From: Thioalkalivibrio sp. AKL19
GTDB lineage: Bacteria > Pseudomonadota > Gammaproteobacteria > Ectothiorhodospirales > Ectothiorhodospiraceae
DNA: 64,000 nucleotides
Direction: 5' to 3'
Assembly (NCBI RefSeq): GCF_000420165.1
Contig: NZ_ATUK01000011.1
Coordinates: 62,001-126,000, forward strand
Part shown: one piece after another, positions 23,977-35,625 of the stretch
How the letters are laid out: every line of letters starts with the position of its first letter
Numbering within the stretch: the first letter of the stretch is position 1
Notes under the pieces: generated by a model
Database searches by the model: none
Told to the model about the DNA's origin: nothing
What the model saw: only the letters and a program-made list of their open reading frames with translations
Position numbers and translations under genes: made by a program

Positions 23977-25059
23977 GTGCTGGAGTCGCTTTGGTGGCAG
24001 GGAGTGCGCAACCTCGGGGAACAGACCCTGGCGCTGGGGCCCGGGATCAATCGGCTGATCGGGCCCAACGGGGCGGGTAAGACCTCGGTCCTGGAAGCCG
24101 TGCACATCCTGGCCGCGGGCCGGTCTTTTCGTACCCAGCACCTGCGGCGGGCCCTGCAAAGCGGAGCCGAGCAGCTGTGGGTCGGGGGTGTGGTGAACAG
24201 TCCGGCCGGCGGGCTTCATCGGTTGGGACTTGCCTGGGACGGGACGCGACGATCCCGGCTGGATGGGCGCTGGATGCAGGGTCATGCCGCGGTGGCGGAG
24301 TGGTTGCCGGTTCGGACACTGCACGCGGGGTCGTTTGAGTTGTTGACGGGCGGACCGGAGGAGCGCAGGCGGCTCCTGGACTGGGGGTGTTTCCACGCCA
24401 TTCCGGGGTACCGGTTGAACTGGCAACGCTGGAAACGGGCGCATGATCAGCGCAATGCGGCGCTGAGGGTCGGCGACCGGGCCGGGGCGAGGGAGTTCGA
24501 ACGACCGTGGGTGGCGTTTGGCGCGGAGATCAGCGAGGCTCGGGCACGATACGTAGAGGCGTGGGCGAGTGCGACGACGGCGGCTGCCGCTCAGTTCGGG
24601 TTCGGTGAACGGCTGGAAGGCCTTGGGCTGAAGGTCCGGATGGGCTGGGATCGCGAACGGCAGCTAGAGGAGGCTCTGGATCGGAGTCGAGAGAGCGATG
24701 AGGAACGGGGGTTTTCCCAGGTGGGCCCGCAACGGGCGGACCTCGATTTGAGGCTGGGTGGGCGCGCGGCGGCCGAGGCGTCGAGGGGAGAACAGAAGCG
24801 CCTGGTCACCGCCCTGGTGGGGGGGCAGGCGCGGATGCTGGAAGCAGAGACCGGACGGTCGCCGGTCCTTCTTCTGGATGACGTGGTTTCGGAGCTGGAT
24901 CGCGAGGCTGTAGAGGGATTGATGGCGGGGTTGCGCGGATCCCACTGGCAAATACTCGTCACGGCCGTGGAAGACGGGATTCCGGGGCTTCGGGGCGAGG
25001 ATTCGGGACAATTGTTCCACGTGAAACATGGCCACGTAAAACCGGCGCCTGCCGCCTGA
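23977..25059 (+). CDS. recF: DNA replication/repair protein RecF
   Basis: This SMC-like ATPase loads RecA at single-strand gaps with RecOR. The GTG at 23977 gives 360 residues (VLESLWWQGVRNL), the family length; an upstream in-frame start at 23887 would lie within the repeat and is rejected. Walker A is GPNGAGKTSVLEAV, the signature region is EASRGEQKRLVTALV, and Walker B is LLLDDVVSELD. The last coding bases contain a parS site (25013-25028), read as part of QLFHVKH. Confidence 0.95.
   Translation: MLESLWWQGVRNLGEQTLALGPGINRLIGPNGAGKTSVLEAVHILAAGRSFRTQHLRRALQSGAEQLWVGGVVNSPAGGLHRLGLAWDGTRRSRLDGRWMQGHAAVAEWLPVRTLHAGSFELLTGGPEERRRLLDWGCFHAIPGYRLNWQRWKRAHDQRNAALRVGDRAGAREFERPWVAFGAEISEARARYVEAWASATTAAAAQFGFGERLEGLGLKVRMGWDRERQLEEALDRSRESDEERGFSQVGPQRADLDLRLGGRAAAEASRGEQKRLVTALVGGQARMLEAETGRSPVLLLDDVVSELDREAVEGLMAGLRGSHWQILVTAVEDGIPGLRGEDSGQLFHVKHGHVKPAPAA
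25013..25028. other. parS centromere site
   Basis: TGTTCCACGTGAAACA matches the bacterial parS consensus TGTTNCACGTGNAACA at every defined position and is palindromic except for one position. It lies inside the 3' end of recF, about 11 kb from parAB and 2.3 kb from the putative oriC. It is the natural loading site for the ParB encoded at 12638-13480. Confidence 0.88.
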
Positions 25060-25175
25060 CACCTCTTTGCCGTGACGTTTCGGCGATGGCCAGGACGGAC
25101 CTCTCGCCTCGCCACCGCTCCACCGGTCGCCCCCGGCTTTGCGGTATACTGGTGTGTCTGCAACTGGCCGGATGA

Positions 25176-27614
<2,439 letters not shown>

Positions 27615-27650
27615 CGTCCACCGACGACTCTCCGGAACTGACCCGCTTCC

Positions 27651-28175
27651 ATGCAGGTCCTGTCCCTGATCGTCATGCTGGTGGTCCTGACCCTACTCGG
27701 GTTTCGTCTGCATACCCACCTTGCGGTCCACGAACGCCGGGTGGTCGCAGCCTGGGACCGCCTGGATACGCTGCTCACGCAGCGTAACGGGCTGCTCCAG
27801 CAGGCCTATGCAACGGCCGCCCACCCCCACGCGTCACTGTGCACCGTACACACGAAGGTCCAGGACCAGGAGCGTTCCCGACGCCGCGGCGATCTCCCCG
27901 AACTCGCGGACGGCGAGCGCGCTATACGGTCCGCGTGGGATCGCTATATCAATGAAATCATTGAAGAATCCGACTCCTGTCAGGAGAGCCTCGAGCTCAC
28001 CCGGCGGCGCGTCGCGGCCCTGGACCAGGCCATCAGCGAGGCCCTTTCGCGCTACAACGCGGCGGTTTCGGCCTTTACCGCTTTGCGCCGGCACTGGGTC
28101 TTTGGACCGCTTGCGCGCCTGACCGGTTACACCGCCTTCGAACCCGTGGGACCGCCACCCCCTCCCGAGCCCTGA
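27651..28175 (+). CDS. LemA-family membrane-anchored protein (divergent)
   Basis: The 174-residue product has one N-terminal membrane helix (residues 2-18) followed by a helical, mostly cytoplasmic or periplasmic domain. The architecture and the C-terminal block SRYNAAVSAFTALRRHW..GFLARLTGY-like segment (here ending FGPLARLTGYTAFEPV) match LemA proteins, whose function is unknown. The helical stretch EERVVAAWDRLDTLL-like (here ERRVVAAWDRLDTLLTQRN) also fits. It starts 36 bases after gyrB and ends in a proline run. The assignment is by pattern, not by close similarity. Confidence 0.65.
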   Translation: MQVLSLIVMLVVLTLLGFRLHTHLAVHERRVVAAWDRLDTLLTQRNGLLQQAYATAAHPHASLCTVHTKVQDQERSRRRGDLPELADGERAIRSAWDRYINEIIEESDSCQESLELTRRRVAALDQAISEALSRYNAAVSAFTALRRHWVFGPLARLTGYTAFEPVGPPPPPEP

Positions 28176-28305
28176 CGAGCGCTTCCCGACCCCGGGGGAA
28201 CGCCCTCCCGGCGATCCGGTCCGAATGGCATAATCTGCAGGGCAACACGACCCCGTGCCTCCACGGCTCCGTGTTGCCCTGGCTGACCCGACACCTGGAG
28301 AGACC

Positions 28306-30357
28306 GTGTCCAATCCCTTGCTGCAGACCGACCGCCTGCCCGCTTTCCGGTCCATCGAACCGGAGCACGTATTGCCGGCGGTCGAGACCGTCCTGGTCGA
28401 GAACCGGAACGAGATCGACCGTCTGGTCGACGCGGTGGGCGAAACCCCTACCTGGGACTCCCTTGTTCACCCGTTGCAGCGGCTCGACACCCGCCTGGAT
28501 GCGGTCTGGTCTCCGGTCGGCCACCTGAACGCCGTCATGAACGGCCCGGCAATCCGCGAGGCCTACAACGCCAGTCTCCCGTTGCTGTCGGACTACGGCA
28601 GCTGGGTATCCCAGCATCAGGGCCTCTACCGGGCCGTCAAGCGCCTTGCGGAAAGCGCTGAGTACGCCCGGCTCTCGCCGCAGCGGCGCAAGGTCCTGGA
28701 CGACATGTTGCGCGACTTCCACCTCAGCGGCGTGGACCTTCCCGAGGCTGAGCGCGAGCGCCTCCGCGCCATCAACGCCCGGCTGTCCGAGCTGACCGCC
28801 CGATTCGAGGAGAATCTCCTGGATGCCACCCAGGCCTGGACGTGGCAGACCGACGATTCCAAGGCACTCGCCGGTATCCCCGAATCGGATCGGGCCATGC
28901 TCGCGCAGAATGCCCGCGACCACGACCAGACTGGCTACGTGGTGACACTGGACATCCCGAGCTACCTGGCCGTGATGACCCACGCCACGGACCGAGACCT
29001 GCGTTACCGTGTCTACGAGGCCTTCACCACTCGCGCCTCCGACCGTGGCCCCGGGGCCGGTAACCACGACAACAGCGAGATCATGGTCGAGATCCTGCAA
29101 CTGCGCGAGGAAAAGGCGCACCTGACAGGTTTTGCGCATTATGCCGACCGCTCCCTGGCGACCAAGATGGCCGCGAGCGCCGAACAGGTCGAGGGATTCC
29201 TGCAGGACCTTGCTCAACGGGCGCGGCCCCGCGCGGAGCGCGACCTCGAGGAGCTGCGTACCTTCGCCCGCGAGGAACTGGGCCTGGACTGCCTCGAGGC
29301 CTGGGATATGGCGTTTGCGGCGGAGAAAATGCGGGAGCGCCGCCTCGGCCTCAGCCAGGAGATGCTGAAGCCCTACTTCCCCGCCGACCAGGCCGTCAAC
29401 GGTCTCTTCGGGCTCGTCCAGCGCCTGTTCCAGGTGCGCTTCGAGCCCGACGACAACGTCGAGACCTGGCACGATGACGTCCGCTTCTATCGCATATATG
29501 ATGCGAACGGAATCGAACGCGCTGGCTTCTACTTCGATCTGTACGCCCGCAAGAACAAGCGTGGCGGGGCCTGGATGGATGTCTGCCGCAATCGCTTCGT
29601 TTCCGGCGAAGACGCCCAGCTGCCGGTCGCCTACATGACTTGCAATTCCACCCCGCCGGTGGACGGCAAGGCCGCGCTCTTTACGCATGATGAGGTCATT
29701 ACCCTGTTCCACGAGTTCGGCCATGGCCTTCACCACATGCTGACCCGCGTGGACGAGCCCGACATCGCCGGCATCAACGGCGTCGAATGGGATGCCGTCG
29801 AACTCCCCAGCCAGTTCATGGAGAACTGGTGCTGGGAGCGCGAGGCCCTGGACCTCTTTGCCCGGCACCACGAGACCGGGGAGCCGATGCCGGAGGATCT
29901 TTACCAACGCCTGCTCGGAACCCGCCACTTCCACGCCGCTTTGCAGCTGCTGCGCCAGGTCGAGTTCTCCCTGTTCGACATGCGCCTCCATGCCCGCGCA
30001 GCCCCCACGGACGTCGGGGAAGTCCAGCAGCTCCTGGAGTCCGTCCGCGAGGAGGTCGCGGTAGTCCGACCGCCAGCTTTCAATCGTTTCGCTCATGGCT
30101 TTGGCCACATCTTCGCCGGCGGCTATGCGGCGGGCTACTACAGTTACAAGTGGGCCGAGGTCCTCTCCGCCGACGCCTTTGGACGCTTCGAGGAGGAGGG
30201 CCTGTTTTCGCCCGAGGTTGGCGCCGACTACCTGCACGAGATTCTCGAGGCGGGCGCATCGCGTCCGGCCGCCGAGTCCTTTCGCGCCTTCCGCGGTCGG
30301 GACCCGCAGATCGACGCCCTGCTGCGTCACAGCGGCCTCGAGGAGGATGCGGCGTGA
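28306..30357 (+). CDS. prlC: Oligopeptidase A (M3 zinc metallopeptidase)
   Basis: This cytoplasmic peptidase degrades oligopeptides and cleaved signal peptides. The GTG at 28306 is preferred because GGAG lies five bases upstream and gives 683 residues, close to the E. coli 680; starting at 28255 adds 17 unconserved residues. The zinc site HEFGH is in TLFHEFGHGLHHML, with the third ligand in the downstream GVEWDAVELPSQFMENW region. The stop overlaps the exonuclease start (GTGA). Confidence 0.96.
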   Translation: MSNPLLQTDRLPAFRSIEPEHVLPAVETVLVENRNEIDRLVDAVGETPTWDSLVHPLQRLDTRLDAVWSPVGHLNAVMNGPAIREAYNASLPLLSDYGSWVSQHQGLYRAVKRLAESAEYARLSPQRRKVLDDMLRDFHLSGVDLPEAERERLRAINARLSELTARFEENLLDATQAWTWQTDDSKALAGIPESDRAMLAQNARDHDQTGYVVTLDIPSYLAVMTHATDRDLRYRVYEAFTTRASDRGPGAGNHDNSEIMVEILQLREEKAHLTGFAHYADRSLATKMAASAEQVEGFLQDLAQRARPRAERDLEELRTFAREELGLDCLEAWDMAFAAEKMRERRLGLSQEMLKPYFPADQAVNGLFGLVQRLFQVRFEPDDNVETWHDDVRFYRIYDANGIERAGFYFDLYARKNKRGGAWMDVCRNRFVSGEDAQLPVAYMTCNSTPPVDGKAALFTHDEVITLFHEFGHGLHHMLTRVDEPDIAGINGVEWDAVELPSQFMENWCWEREALDLFARHHETGEPMPEDLYQRLLGTRHFHAALQLLRQVEFSLFDMRLHARAAPTDVGEVQQLLESVREEVAVVRPPAFNRFAHGFGHIFAGGYAAGYYSYKWAEVLSADAFGRFEEEGLFSPEVGADYLHEILEAGASRPAAESFRAFRGRDPQIDALLRHSGLEEDAA

Positions 30358-31121
30358 AGATCGCCAGCTGGAACGTCAACTCCCTGAAGGTGCGCCTGCC
30401 GCAGGTCCTCGACTGGCTGGGACGCTCGCGCACCGACATCCTCGCCCTGCAGGAAACCAAGCTGACCGACGAGAACTTCCCGGCAACCGCGATCCGCGAC
30501 GCGGGCTACGAGGTCGTGTATTCCGGCCAGAAGACCTACAACGGTGTCGCGATCCTGTCGCGTACCCAGGCAACCGATATCGTCACCGATCCCCCTGGTC
30601 TCGAGGATGCCCAGCGACGAATTCTGGCCGCCACGATCGGCGATATCCGCGTGGTAAACCTGTACGTGGTGAATGGCGAGAACGTGGGGACCGAGAAATA
30701 CGCCTACAAGCTTGACTGGCTGGCGCGCCTGCGCCACTGGCTGGCGGACGAGATCGCCCGCCACCCCAATACGGTGGTCCTCGGCGATTTCAACATCGCA
30801 CCGGACGACCGCGACGTGCACGACCCCGAGGCCTGGCACGAGCGCATCCTGTGTTCCACGCCCGAACGCGAGGCCCTGATGGCTCTTGCCGACCTGGGGC
30901 TTGCGGACACCTTCCGGGCCTTCGACCAGCCCGAGGCCGAGTTTTCCTGGTTCGACTACCGAGCCGCTTCCTTCCGCCGAAACCGCGGTCTCCGGATCGA
31001 CCTCATCCTGGCCAGCGACCCGCTGCAGGCCCGGCTCCAGGCCGCCGGCATCGATCGTGAACCCCGCGGCTGGGAGCGCCCCTCCGACCACGCCCCCGTC
31101 TGGGCCGAGTTCGCCGACTAG
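30354..31121 (+). CDS. xthA: Exodeoxyribonuclease III
   Basis: This AP endonuclease and 3'-5' exonuclease acts in base-excision repair. The 255 residues begin [19 protein letters not shown] with the metal-binding Asn, then [16 protein letters not shown] with the metal-ligand Glu. The [15 protein letters not shown] block carries the catalytic Asp-Asn, and the [11 protein letters not shown] ending carries the catalytic His. GTG 30354 overlaps the prlC stop and has GGAGG upstream, so translation is probably coupled. Confidence 0.95.
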   Translation: MKIASWNVNSLKVRLPQVLDWLGRSRTDILALQETKLTDENFPATAIRDAGYEVVYSGQKTYNGVAILSRTQATDIVTDPPGLEDAQRRILAATIGDIRVVNLYVVNGENVGTEKYAYKLDWLARLRHWLADEIARHPNTVVLGDFNIAPDDRDVHDPEAWHERILCSTPEREALMALADLGLADTFRAFDQPEAEFSWFDYRAASFRRNRGLRIDLILASDPLQARLQAAGIDREPRGWERPSDHAPVWAEFAD

Positions 31122-31149
31122 CCCAGCCGGCCTATCACCGGGAGCGCCC

Positions 31150-32613
31150 GTGAAGTACAAGGATCTGCGCGATTTCATTGATGGCCTCGAACAGCGCGGG
31201 GAACTGCGCCGTATCGCCCGCGAAGTCGACCCGAATCTCGAGATGACCGAGATCGCCGATCGCGTCCTGCGCGCCGGCGGCCCCGCCCTGCTGTTCGAGA
31301 ATCCTACCGGCTCGGATATCCCGGTCCTCGCCAACCTGTTCGGCACCCCCGAGCGGGTGGCCATGGGGATGGGCGAGGATTCGGTGGAGGCCCTGCGCGA
31401 GGTGGGCCGGCTGCTGGCGTTTCTCAAGCAGCCCGATCCGCCCAAGGGGCTGAAGGCGGCCTGGGAGCAGTTGCCGGTCTTTCGCAAGGTCCTGGACATG
31501 GCCCCGAAGAAGACCCGGGGCGCCGCCTGCCAGCGCCACGTGATCGAGGGGCAGGATGTCGATTTGTCCCGCCTCCCGGTCCAGACCTGCTGGCCCGGGG
31601 ACGCCGGGCCGCTGATCACCTGGGGGCTGGTGGTCACCCGCGGACCGGAAAAGTCGCGCCAGAACCTCGGCATCTATCGCCAGCAGGTGATCGGCCGCAA
31701 CCGCGTGATCATGCGCTGGCTGTCGCACCGGGGTGGGGCACTCGACTTCCAGGAGTGGACCCGCGCCCATCCCGGCGAGCCGTTTCCCATCGCCGTGGCC
31801 CTGGGCGCCGATCCGGCCACCATCCTCGGGGCGGTCACCCCGGTACCGGATACCCTGTCGGAATACGCCTTCGCCGGGTTGCTGCGGGGCAGCCGTACCG
31901 AGGTCACCCGTTGCATCGGTTCGGATCTCGAGGTCCCGGCTTCCGCCGAATTCGTGCTCGAGGGACACATCCACCCGGGCGACACCGCGCCGGAAGGTCC
32001 GTTCGGAGACCACACGGGCTATTACAACGAGGTGGACGAGTTCCCGGTCTTCACCATCGACCGCATCACCCATCGTGACGAGCCGATCTATCACTCCACC
32101 TATACCGGCCGTCCGCCTGATGAGCCGGCTGTCCTCGGCGTTGCCCTGAACGAGGTCTTCATCCCGATCCTGCAGAAGCAGTTTCCGGAGATCGTGGACT
32201 TCTACCTGCCGCCCGAGGGCTGTTCCTACCGCCTCGCCGTCGTCTCCATGCGCAAGCAGTACCCCGGCCACGCCAAGCGCGTGATGATGGGTGTGTGGTC
32301 CTTCCTGCGCCAGTTCATGTACACCAAGTTCGTGATCGTGGTCGACGACGACGTGAACACCCGGGAATGGAACGACGTCATCTGGGCGATCACCACCCGC
32401 ATGGACCCGGCCCGCGACACCACCCTGGTCGAGAATACCCCGATCGACTATCTCGACTTCGCCTCGCCGGTCTCGGGCCTGGGTTCCAAGATGGGGATGG
32501 ACGCGACATCCAAGTGGCCGGGCGAGACCGACCGCGAATGGGGCCGCCCGATCGCCATGGACGAGGCGGTCAAGCGCCGTGTGGACGAGATCTGGGATGA
32601 ACTGGGGCTATGA
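31150..32613 (+). CDS. ubiD: 3-octaprenyl-4-hydroxybenzoate carboxy-lyase UbiD
   Basis: This prenylated-FMN enzyme decarboxylates the ubiquinone precursor. The GTG at 31150, with GGGAG seven bases upstream, gives 487 residues (E. coli 497). [20 protein letters not shown] is the typical opening, and [29 protein letters not shown] and [18 protein letters not shown] are diagnostic. It follows xthA by 28 bases. The flavin prenyltransferase UbiX is not in the window. Confidence 0.97.
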   Translation: MKYKDLRDFIDGLEQRGELRRIAREVDPNLEMTEIADRVLRAGGPALLFENPTGSDIPVLANLFGTPERVAMGMGEDSVEALREVGRLLAFLKQPDPPKGLKAAWEQLPVFRKVLDMAPKKTRGAACQRHVIEGQDVDLSRLPVQTCWPGDAGPLITWGLVVTRGPEKSRQNLGIYRQQVIGRNRVIMRWLSHRGGALDFQEWTRAHPGEPFPIAVALGADPATILGAVTPVPDTLSEYAFAGLLRGSRTEVTRCIGSDLEVPASAEFVLEGHIHPGDTAPEGPFGDHTGYYNEVDEFPVFTIDRITHRDEPIYHSTYTGRPPDEPAVLGVALNEVFIPILQKQFPEIVDFYLPPEGCSYRLAVVSMRKQYPGHAKRVMMGVWSFLRQFMYTKFVIVVDDDVNTREWNDVIWAITTRMDPARDTTLVENTPIDYLDFASPVSGLGSKMGMDATSKWPGETDREWGRPIAMDEAVKRRVDEIWDELGL

Positions 32614-32616
32614 CGG

Positions 32617-33597
32617 GTGACTCACCCGCGAAGCGCGGCCGCCCGCACGGCGTTCCTGCTCGTCCTGGTGCTTGCCCTGGCCGCCTGTGCCGCGACCCCC
32701 GGGCGTGACACCGTGCGCGCAGCACAGGTCCCGATGACGGACGCCGCTGCCACTACCATCGCCCCCGAGCGCATCCGCCGCTGGCCGGCGGAAAACCCGG
32801 CCGCCGTGGTCATTGCCCTGCACAGCTTTCGCGATCATGCCGGTGCCTACCAGGACCTGGGCCCGTGGCTGGCGGAACGCGGCTATGCGGTGCACGCCCT
32901 GGACCAGCACGGTCACGGTGCCAGCGAACCGCATGGCCGCTGGCCGGGCGCCGCGGCCCTGATCGAGGACGTGGCCGTCATGGTGCGCGAGGCACGCGCC
33001 GTATATCCGGACCGGCCGGTGTTCCTGCTCGGCGAGAGTATGGGCGGATCCGCGGCCCTGGCCGCCCTTGCGACGCACCCCGAACTGCCGGTGACCGGGG
33101 TCATCGCGGTGGCCCCGGGCCTGCGCGGCGGCATCCCCGTCCGGGGCCTGTGGGACGCCGCCGTGCGCGCCGGCGAGACCTTCGCCGGCGGCCTCACCGT
33201 CACCATCGACCCGGACTATGCCGGCAGCCTCGCGCCGCCGGCGGTGACGCGTTTCGGCCAGGATGCCCGCATCATCCGCCGGGTGCGCATGGATACCTAC
33301 GCCGGGGTGGTCTGGCTGGCCCAGTATGCTACCGACCACATCGAGCACGTCGACGCGCCGGTGGTCTACCTGTGGGGCGAACAGGACGGGACCATTCTGA
33401 AGGCCTCGGTCTGCGCCGCGGCGGCGGCCCATCCGCGGGGCGAGGCCGAGGTCTGGACCGACCCGCACTGGCCGCATCTGATCCTGCACGCCCCCGACTG
33501 GCGCGATACCGCCACCCGTCTGGTTGACTGGATGCGGCGGGTGGCGCCGCATGACCCGGGCGCGCACCCCGTGCGCAATCCCGACCCCTGCGACTAG
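32617..33597 (+). CDS. Alpha/beta hydrolase lipoprotein (monoacylglycerol lipase-like)
   Basis: The 326 residues begin with a lipoprotein signal: a hydrophobic stretch of Leu/Val/Ala ending LALAAC, so Cys near residue 24 would be lipidated. The hydrolase core shows HSFRDHAGAY (oxyanion region), DQHGHGASE, nucleophile elbow GESMGGSAAL, YLWGEQDGT (acid) and PHWPHL with the probable catalytic His. This pattern is that of serine aminopeptidase S33 / monoglyceride lipases. It starts 3 bases after ubiD at GTG 32617. Its stop codon overlaps the stop of the convergent next gene. Confidence 0.85.
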   Translation: MTHPRSAAARTAFLLVLVLALAACAATPGRDTVRAAQVPMTDAAATTIAPERIRRWPAENPAAVVIALHSFRDHAGAYQDLGPWLAERGYAVHALDQHGHGASEPHGRWPGAAALIEDVAVMVREARAVYPDRPVFLLGESMGGSAALAALATHPELPVTGVIAVAPGLRGGIPVRGLWDAAVRAGETFAGGLTVTIDPDYAGSLAPPAVTRFGQDARIIRRVRMDTYAGVVWLAQYATDHIEHVDAPVVYLWGEQDGTILKASVCAAAAAHPRGEAEVWTDPHWPHLILHAPDWRDTATRLVDWMRRVAPHDPGAHPVRNPDPCD

Positions 33598-34175
33598 TCG
33601 CCCAGGTGGGCGCCGTCCTGCGGCGTGGCCGACCAGGTTGCAATGTCGCGGCCCATGGCCTGTACCGTGCGCCCCAGCACCGAGCAGGAGCCCTTGAAGC
33701 CGCCAAAGGCGCCGCCACCGGAGAAGCGGCGCGCGGTGAAGCTGGCCTGCTCCCTGCCGTCGGCGTACAGCGTGCCCGCGGCCTCGGTGACCTTGCGGTG
33801 GCCAATCCACGCATTGCCACCACTGACCGCATCGGTCAGTTCCACCTTCAGCACCTGTCCCCCGTCGGCCGGATCCACGTCCTCGCTGCGCTCGAAGCGG
33901 ATCCCCTGGGCGGCGCCATAGTGCGCGATGAACTCCGAGAACTGTTCCTCCAGGTTGCACTCCTGGCGGATGTTGCTGGCGATCGTGGCATCGTCGCTGT
34001 AGGGGACCGAATGGGCCACCCGCACTACCGGGGCATCCGCCGGCACATCGGCGCTGGCGGCGGGGGTGTCCTCCTGGGCGGCGGCTTCGCCGGAATCGGT
34101 GGAGCGGGTCTCGTTGGAGGCGCAGCCGCTCGCGAGCAGCAGCCCGGCCCCGGCGGCGATCAGCAGATGACGCAT
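33594..34175 (-). CDS. Predicted lipoprotein of unknown function
   Basis: The 193 residues start MRHLLIAAGAGLLLASGCAS, a clear lipoprotein signal with Cys at 18. An Asp/Glu/Ala/Pro-rich linker (about 22-48) leads to a compact domain. In this domain NIRQECNLEEQF and GFKGSCSVLGR carry the only other two cysteines, perhaps a disulfide. AGGGGxxGG-like glycine runs occur in RRFSGGGAFGGFKG. The start at 34175 has AGGGA upstream. I do not recognise the family. Its stop overlaps that of the hydrolase gene in CTAG. Confidence 0.75.
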   Translation of the reverse strand: MRHLLIAAGAGLLLASGCASNETRSTDSGEAAAQEDTPAASADVPADAPVVRVAHSVPYSDDATIASNIRQECNLEEQFSEFIAHYGAAQGIRFERSEDVDPADGGQVLKVELTDAVSGGNAWIGHRKVTEAAGTLYADGREQASFTARRFSGGGAFGGFKGSCSVLGRTVQAMGRDIATWSATPQDGAHLGD

Positions 34176-34350
34176 GGCATTCCCTTGTCTATTGTGTGGA
34201 TCGACTACGATTTTGCCGAAGCCGCCTGACCAGGGGAACCCCCAATGGCGTTCGCGGGGTTTCACACCCTACCACCCGGCCGTATTGCGGTTGCTTGCGT
34301 TCGGGGTGGCGCTGGCGAGAATGACGGCCTTTCCGCGACAGGGGATCCCG

Positions 34351-35379
34351 ATGGCGTTCGATGTCACCATTCAGCCCAGTGGCCATGTGCTCGAGGTGGA
34401 GGACGACGAGACCGTGCTCGAGGCGGCCCTGCGCCAGGGCTTCGCCTTTCCCTATGGCTGCCGCAACGGTGCCTGCGGCTCCTGCAAGGGGCGAGTGCTG
34501 CAGGGCGAGGTCGACCATGGGCCAAGCAAGCCGCCGGGCATTACCGAGGCCGAACTGGCCGACGGACTCGCCCTGTTCTGCCAGGCGGTCCCGGTGGATG
34601 ATCTGGAGATCGAGGTGCGCGAGATCGGCGCCGCCCGGGACATCGTGGTCAAGACCCTGCCCTGCCGGGTGGCGGCGTTGAACGGCCTCGCCGACGACGT
34701 GATGGAGCTGCGCCTGCAGCTCCCGGCGACCGAACGGCTCCAGTTCCTTGCCGGGCAGTACCTGGACATCCTGCTCAAGGGAGGCGAGCGCCGCAGCTAT
34801 TCGCTCGCCAACGCCCCGCACGACGATGCCCAGCTGGTCCTGCACGTGCGGCACATGCCGGGAGGGCGCTTCTCCACCATGGCGTTCGAGGAGCTCAAGC
34901 CCAAGGCGCTCCTGCGCATCGAGGGACCGCTCGGCAGCTTTTTCGTCGACGAGGACTCGCCGCGACCGCGCCTGTTCGTCGGCGGCGGGACCGGGTTCGG
35001 CCCGCTGAAGGGGATGCTGGATCACCTCGCCGCCGAGGGGCTGGACCGTCCGCATCATTTGTTCTGGGGCGCGCGGGGCGCGGACGGCATCTATGCTCCG
35101 GACTGGCTGCAGCACATGACCGCCGAGCATGGCGGGCATTTCCGTTTCACGCCGGTCCTGTCCGAAACACCGGCCGACACCGCCGCCGGCTTTGCCGCGG
35201 TCAGCGGATGGCCGCACGACGCGGTACTGGCGCAGTACCCGGACCTGTCCGGCTTTGATGTCTACATGGCCGGGCCACCGGCAATGATCCATGCCGCGCG
35301 CGAGGCCTTCCGCGCCGCGGGCCTGCCACCCGAGCAGCTTTACTACGACAGCTTCGAACCCGCCGCTCCGGCCGAGTAA
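34351..35379 (+). CDS. 2Fe-2S flavoprotein oxidoreductase (CDP-6-deoxy-delta-3,4-glucoseen reductase-like)
   Basis: This electron-transfer protein passes NAD(P)H electrons through FAD to a 2Fe-2S centre. The 342 residues have a plant-type ferredoxin domain first (YGCRNGACGSCKGRVL, with a later Cys in LFCQAV), then an FAD domain (RRSYSLANAP) and an NAD(P) domain (GGGTGFGPLKGML). The start at 34351 is preferred because AGGGGA lies close upstream and the ferredoxin fold begins there. It is two genes downstream of ubiD, as in Pseudomonas genomes. The family name is from deoxysugar synthesis, but no sugar genes are nearby, so the true partner is unknown. Confidence 0.88.
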   Translation: MAFDVTIQPSGHVLEVEDDETVLEAALRQGFAFPYGCRNGACGSCKGRVLQGEVDHGPSKPPGITEAELADGLALFCQAVPVDDLEIEVREIGAARDIVVKTLPCRVAALNGLADDVMELRLQLPATERLQFLAGQYLDILLKGGERRSYSLANAPHDDAQLVLHVRHMPGGRFSTMAFEELKPKALLRIEGPLGSFFVDEDSPRPRLFVGGGTGFGPLKGMLDHLAAEGLDRPHHLFWGARGADGIYAPDWLQHMTAEHGGHFRFTPVLSETPADTAAGFAAVSGWPHDAVLAQYPDLSGFDVYMAGPPAMIHAAREAFRAAGLPPEQLYYDSFEPAAPAE

Positions 35380-35405
35380 TCCCCTCGGCACCCGCAGGGC
35401 CCGTT

Positions 35406-35620
35406 CACCACGAAGCGCACGAAGACACGAAGAAATTCAAGGACCCTTAACAGGAAGACGGGAAGGCAGGAAGGTTTTGGGGGTGATCAGGGAGTCCCCC
35501 GACGGCGGTGCTCGAAAGGCGTTGATCTTTTGGTCAGCGGCCAAGCACTAGAACCTTCCGATCTTCCCGTCTTCCTGTTCAGGCTTTTCGCCCTTGAATT
35601 GGTTCGTGCGCTTCGTGGTG
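35406..35620. repeat. 215-bp inverted repeat
   Basis: Four blocks of the left arm pair exactly with the right arm in inverse order. They are CACCACGAAGCGCACGAA (35406-35423 with 35603-35620), ATTCAAGG (35435-35442 with 35592-35599), AACAGGAAGACGGGAAG (35449-35465 with 35563-35579) and GGAAGGTT (35469-35476 with 35552-35559). The loop is about 75 bases. It lies between the convergent reductase and hemD genes. The purine-rich words resemble the element at 1696-1762. It can fold into a long cruciform or RNA hairpin and may act as a bidirectional terminator. Confidence 0.85.
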
Positions 35621-35625
35621 GCTGA

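Noticed and set aside
29787-31121. A 444-residue extended frame ending in exonuclease III
   Set aside because: The first 189 residues overlap prlC out of frame. The exonuclease begins at GTG 30354.
35406-35620. CRISPR-like array from the repeated GAAG words
   Set aside because: The units are short, irregular and arranged as one inverted repeat, with no spacers of constant size and no cas genes.
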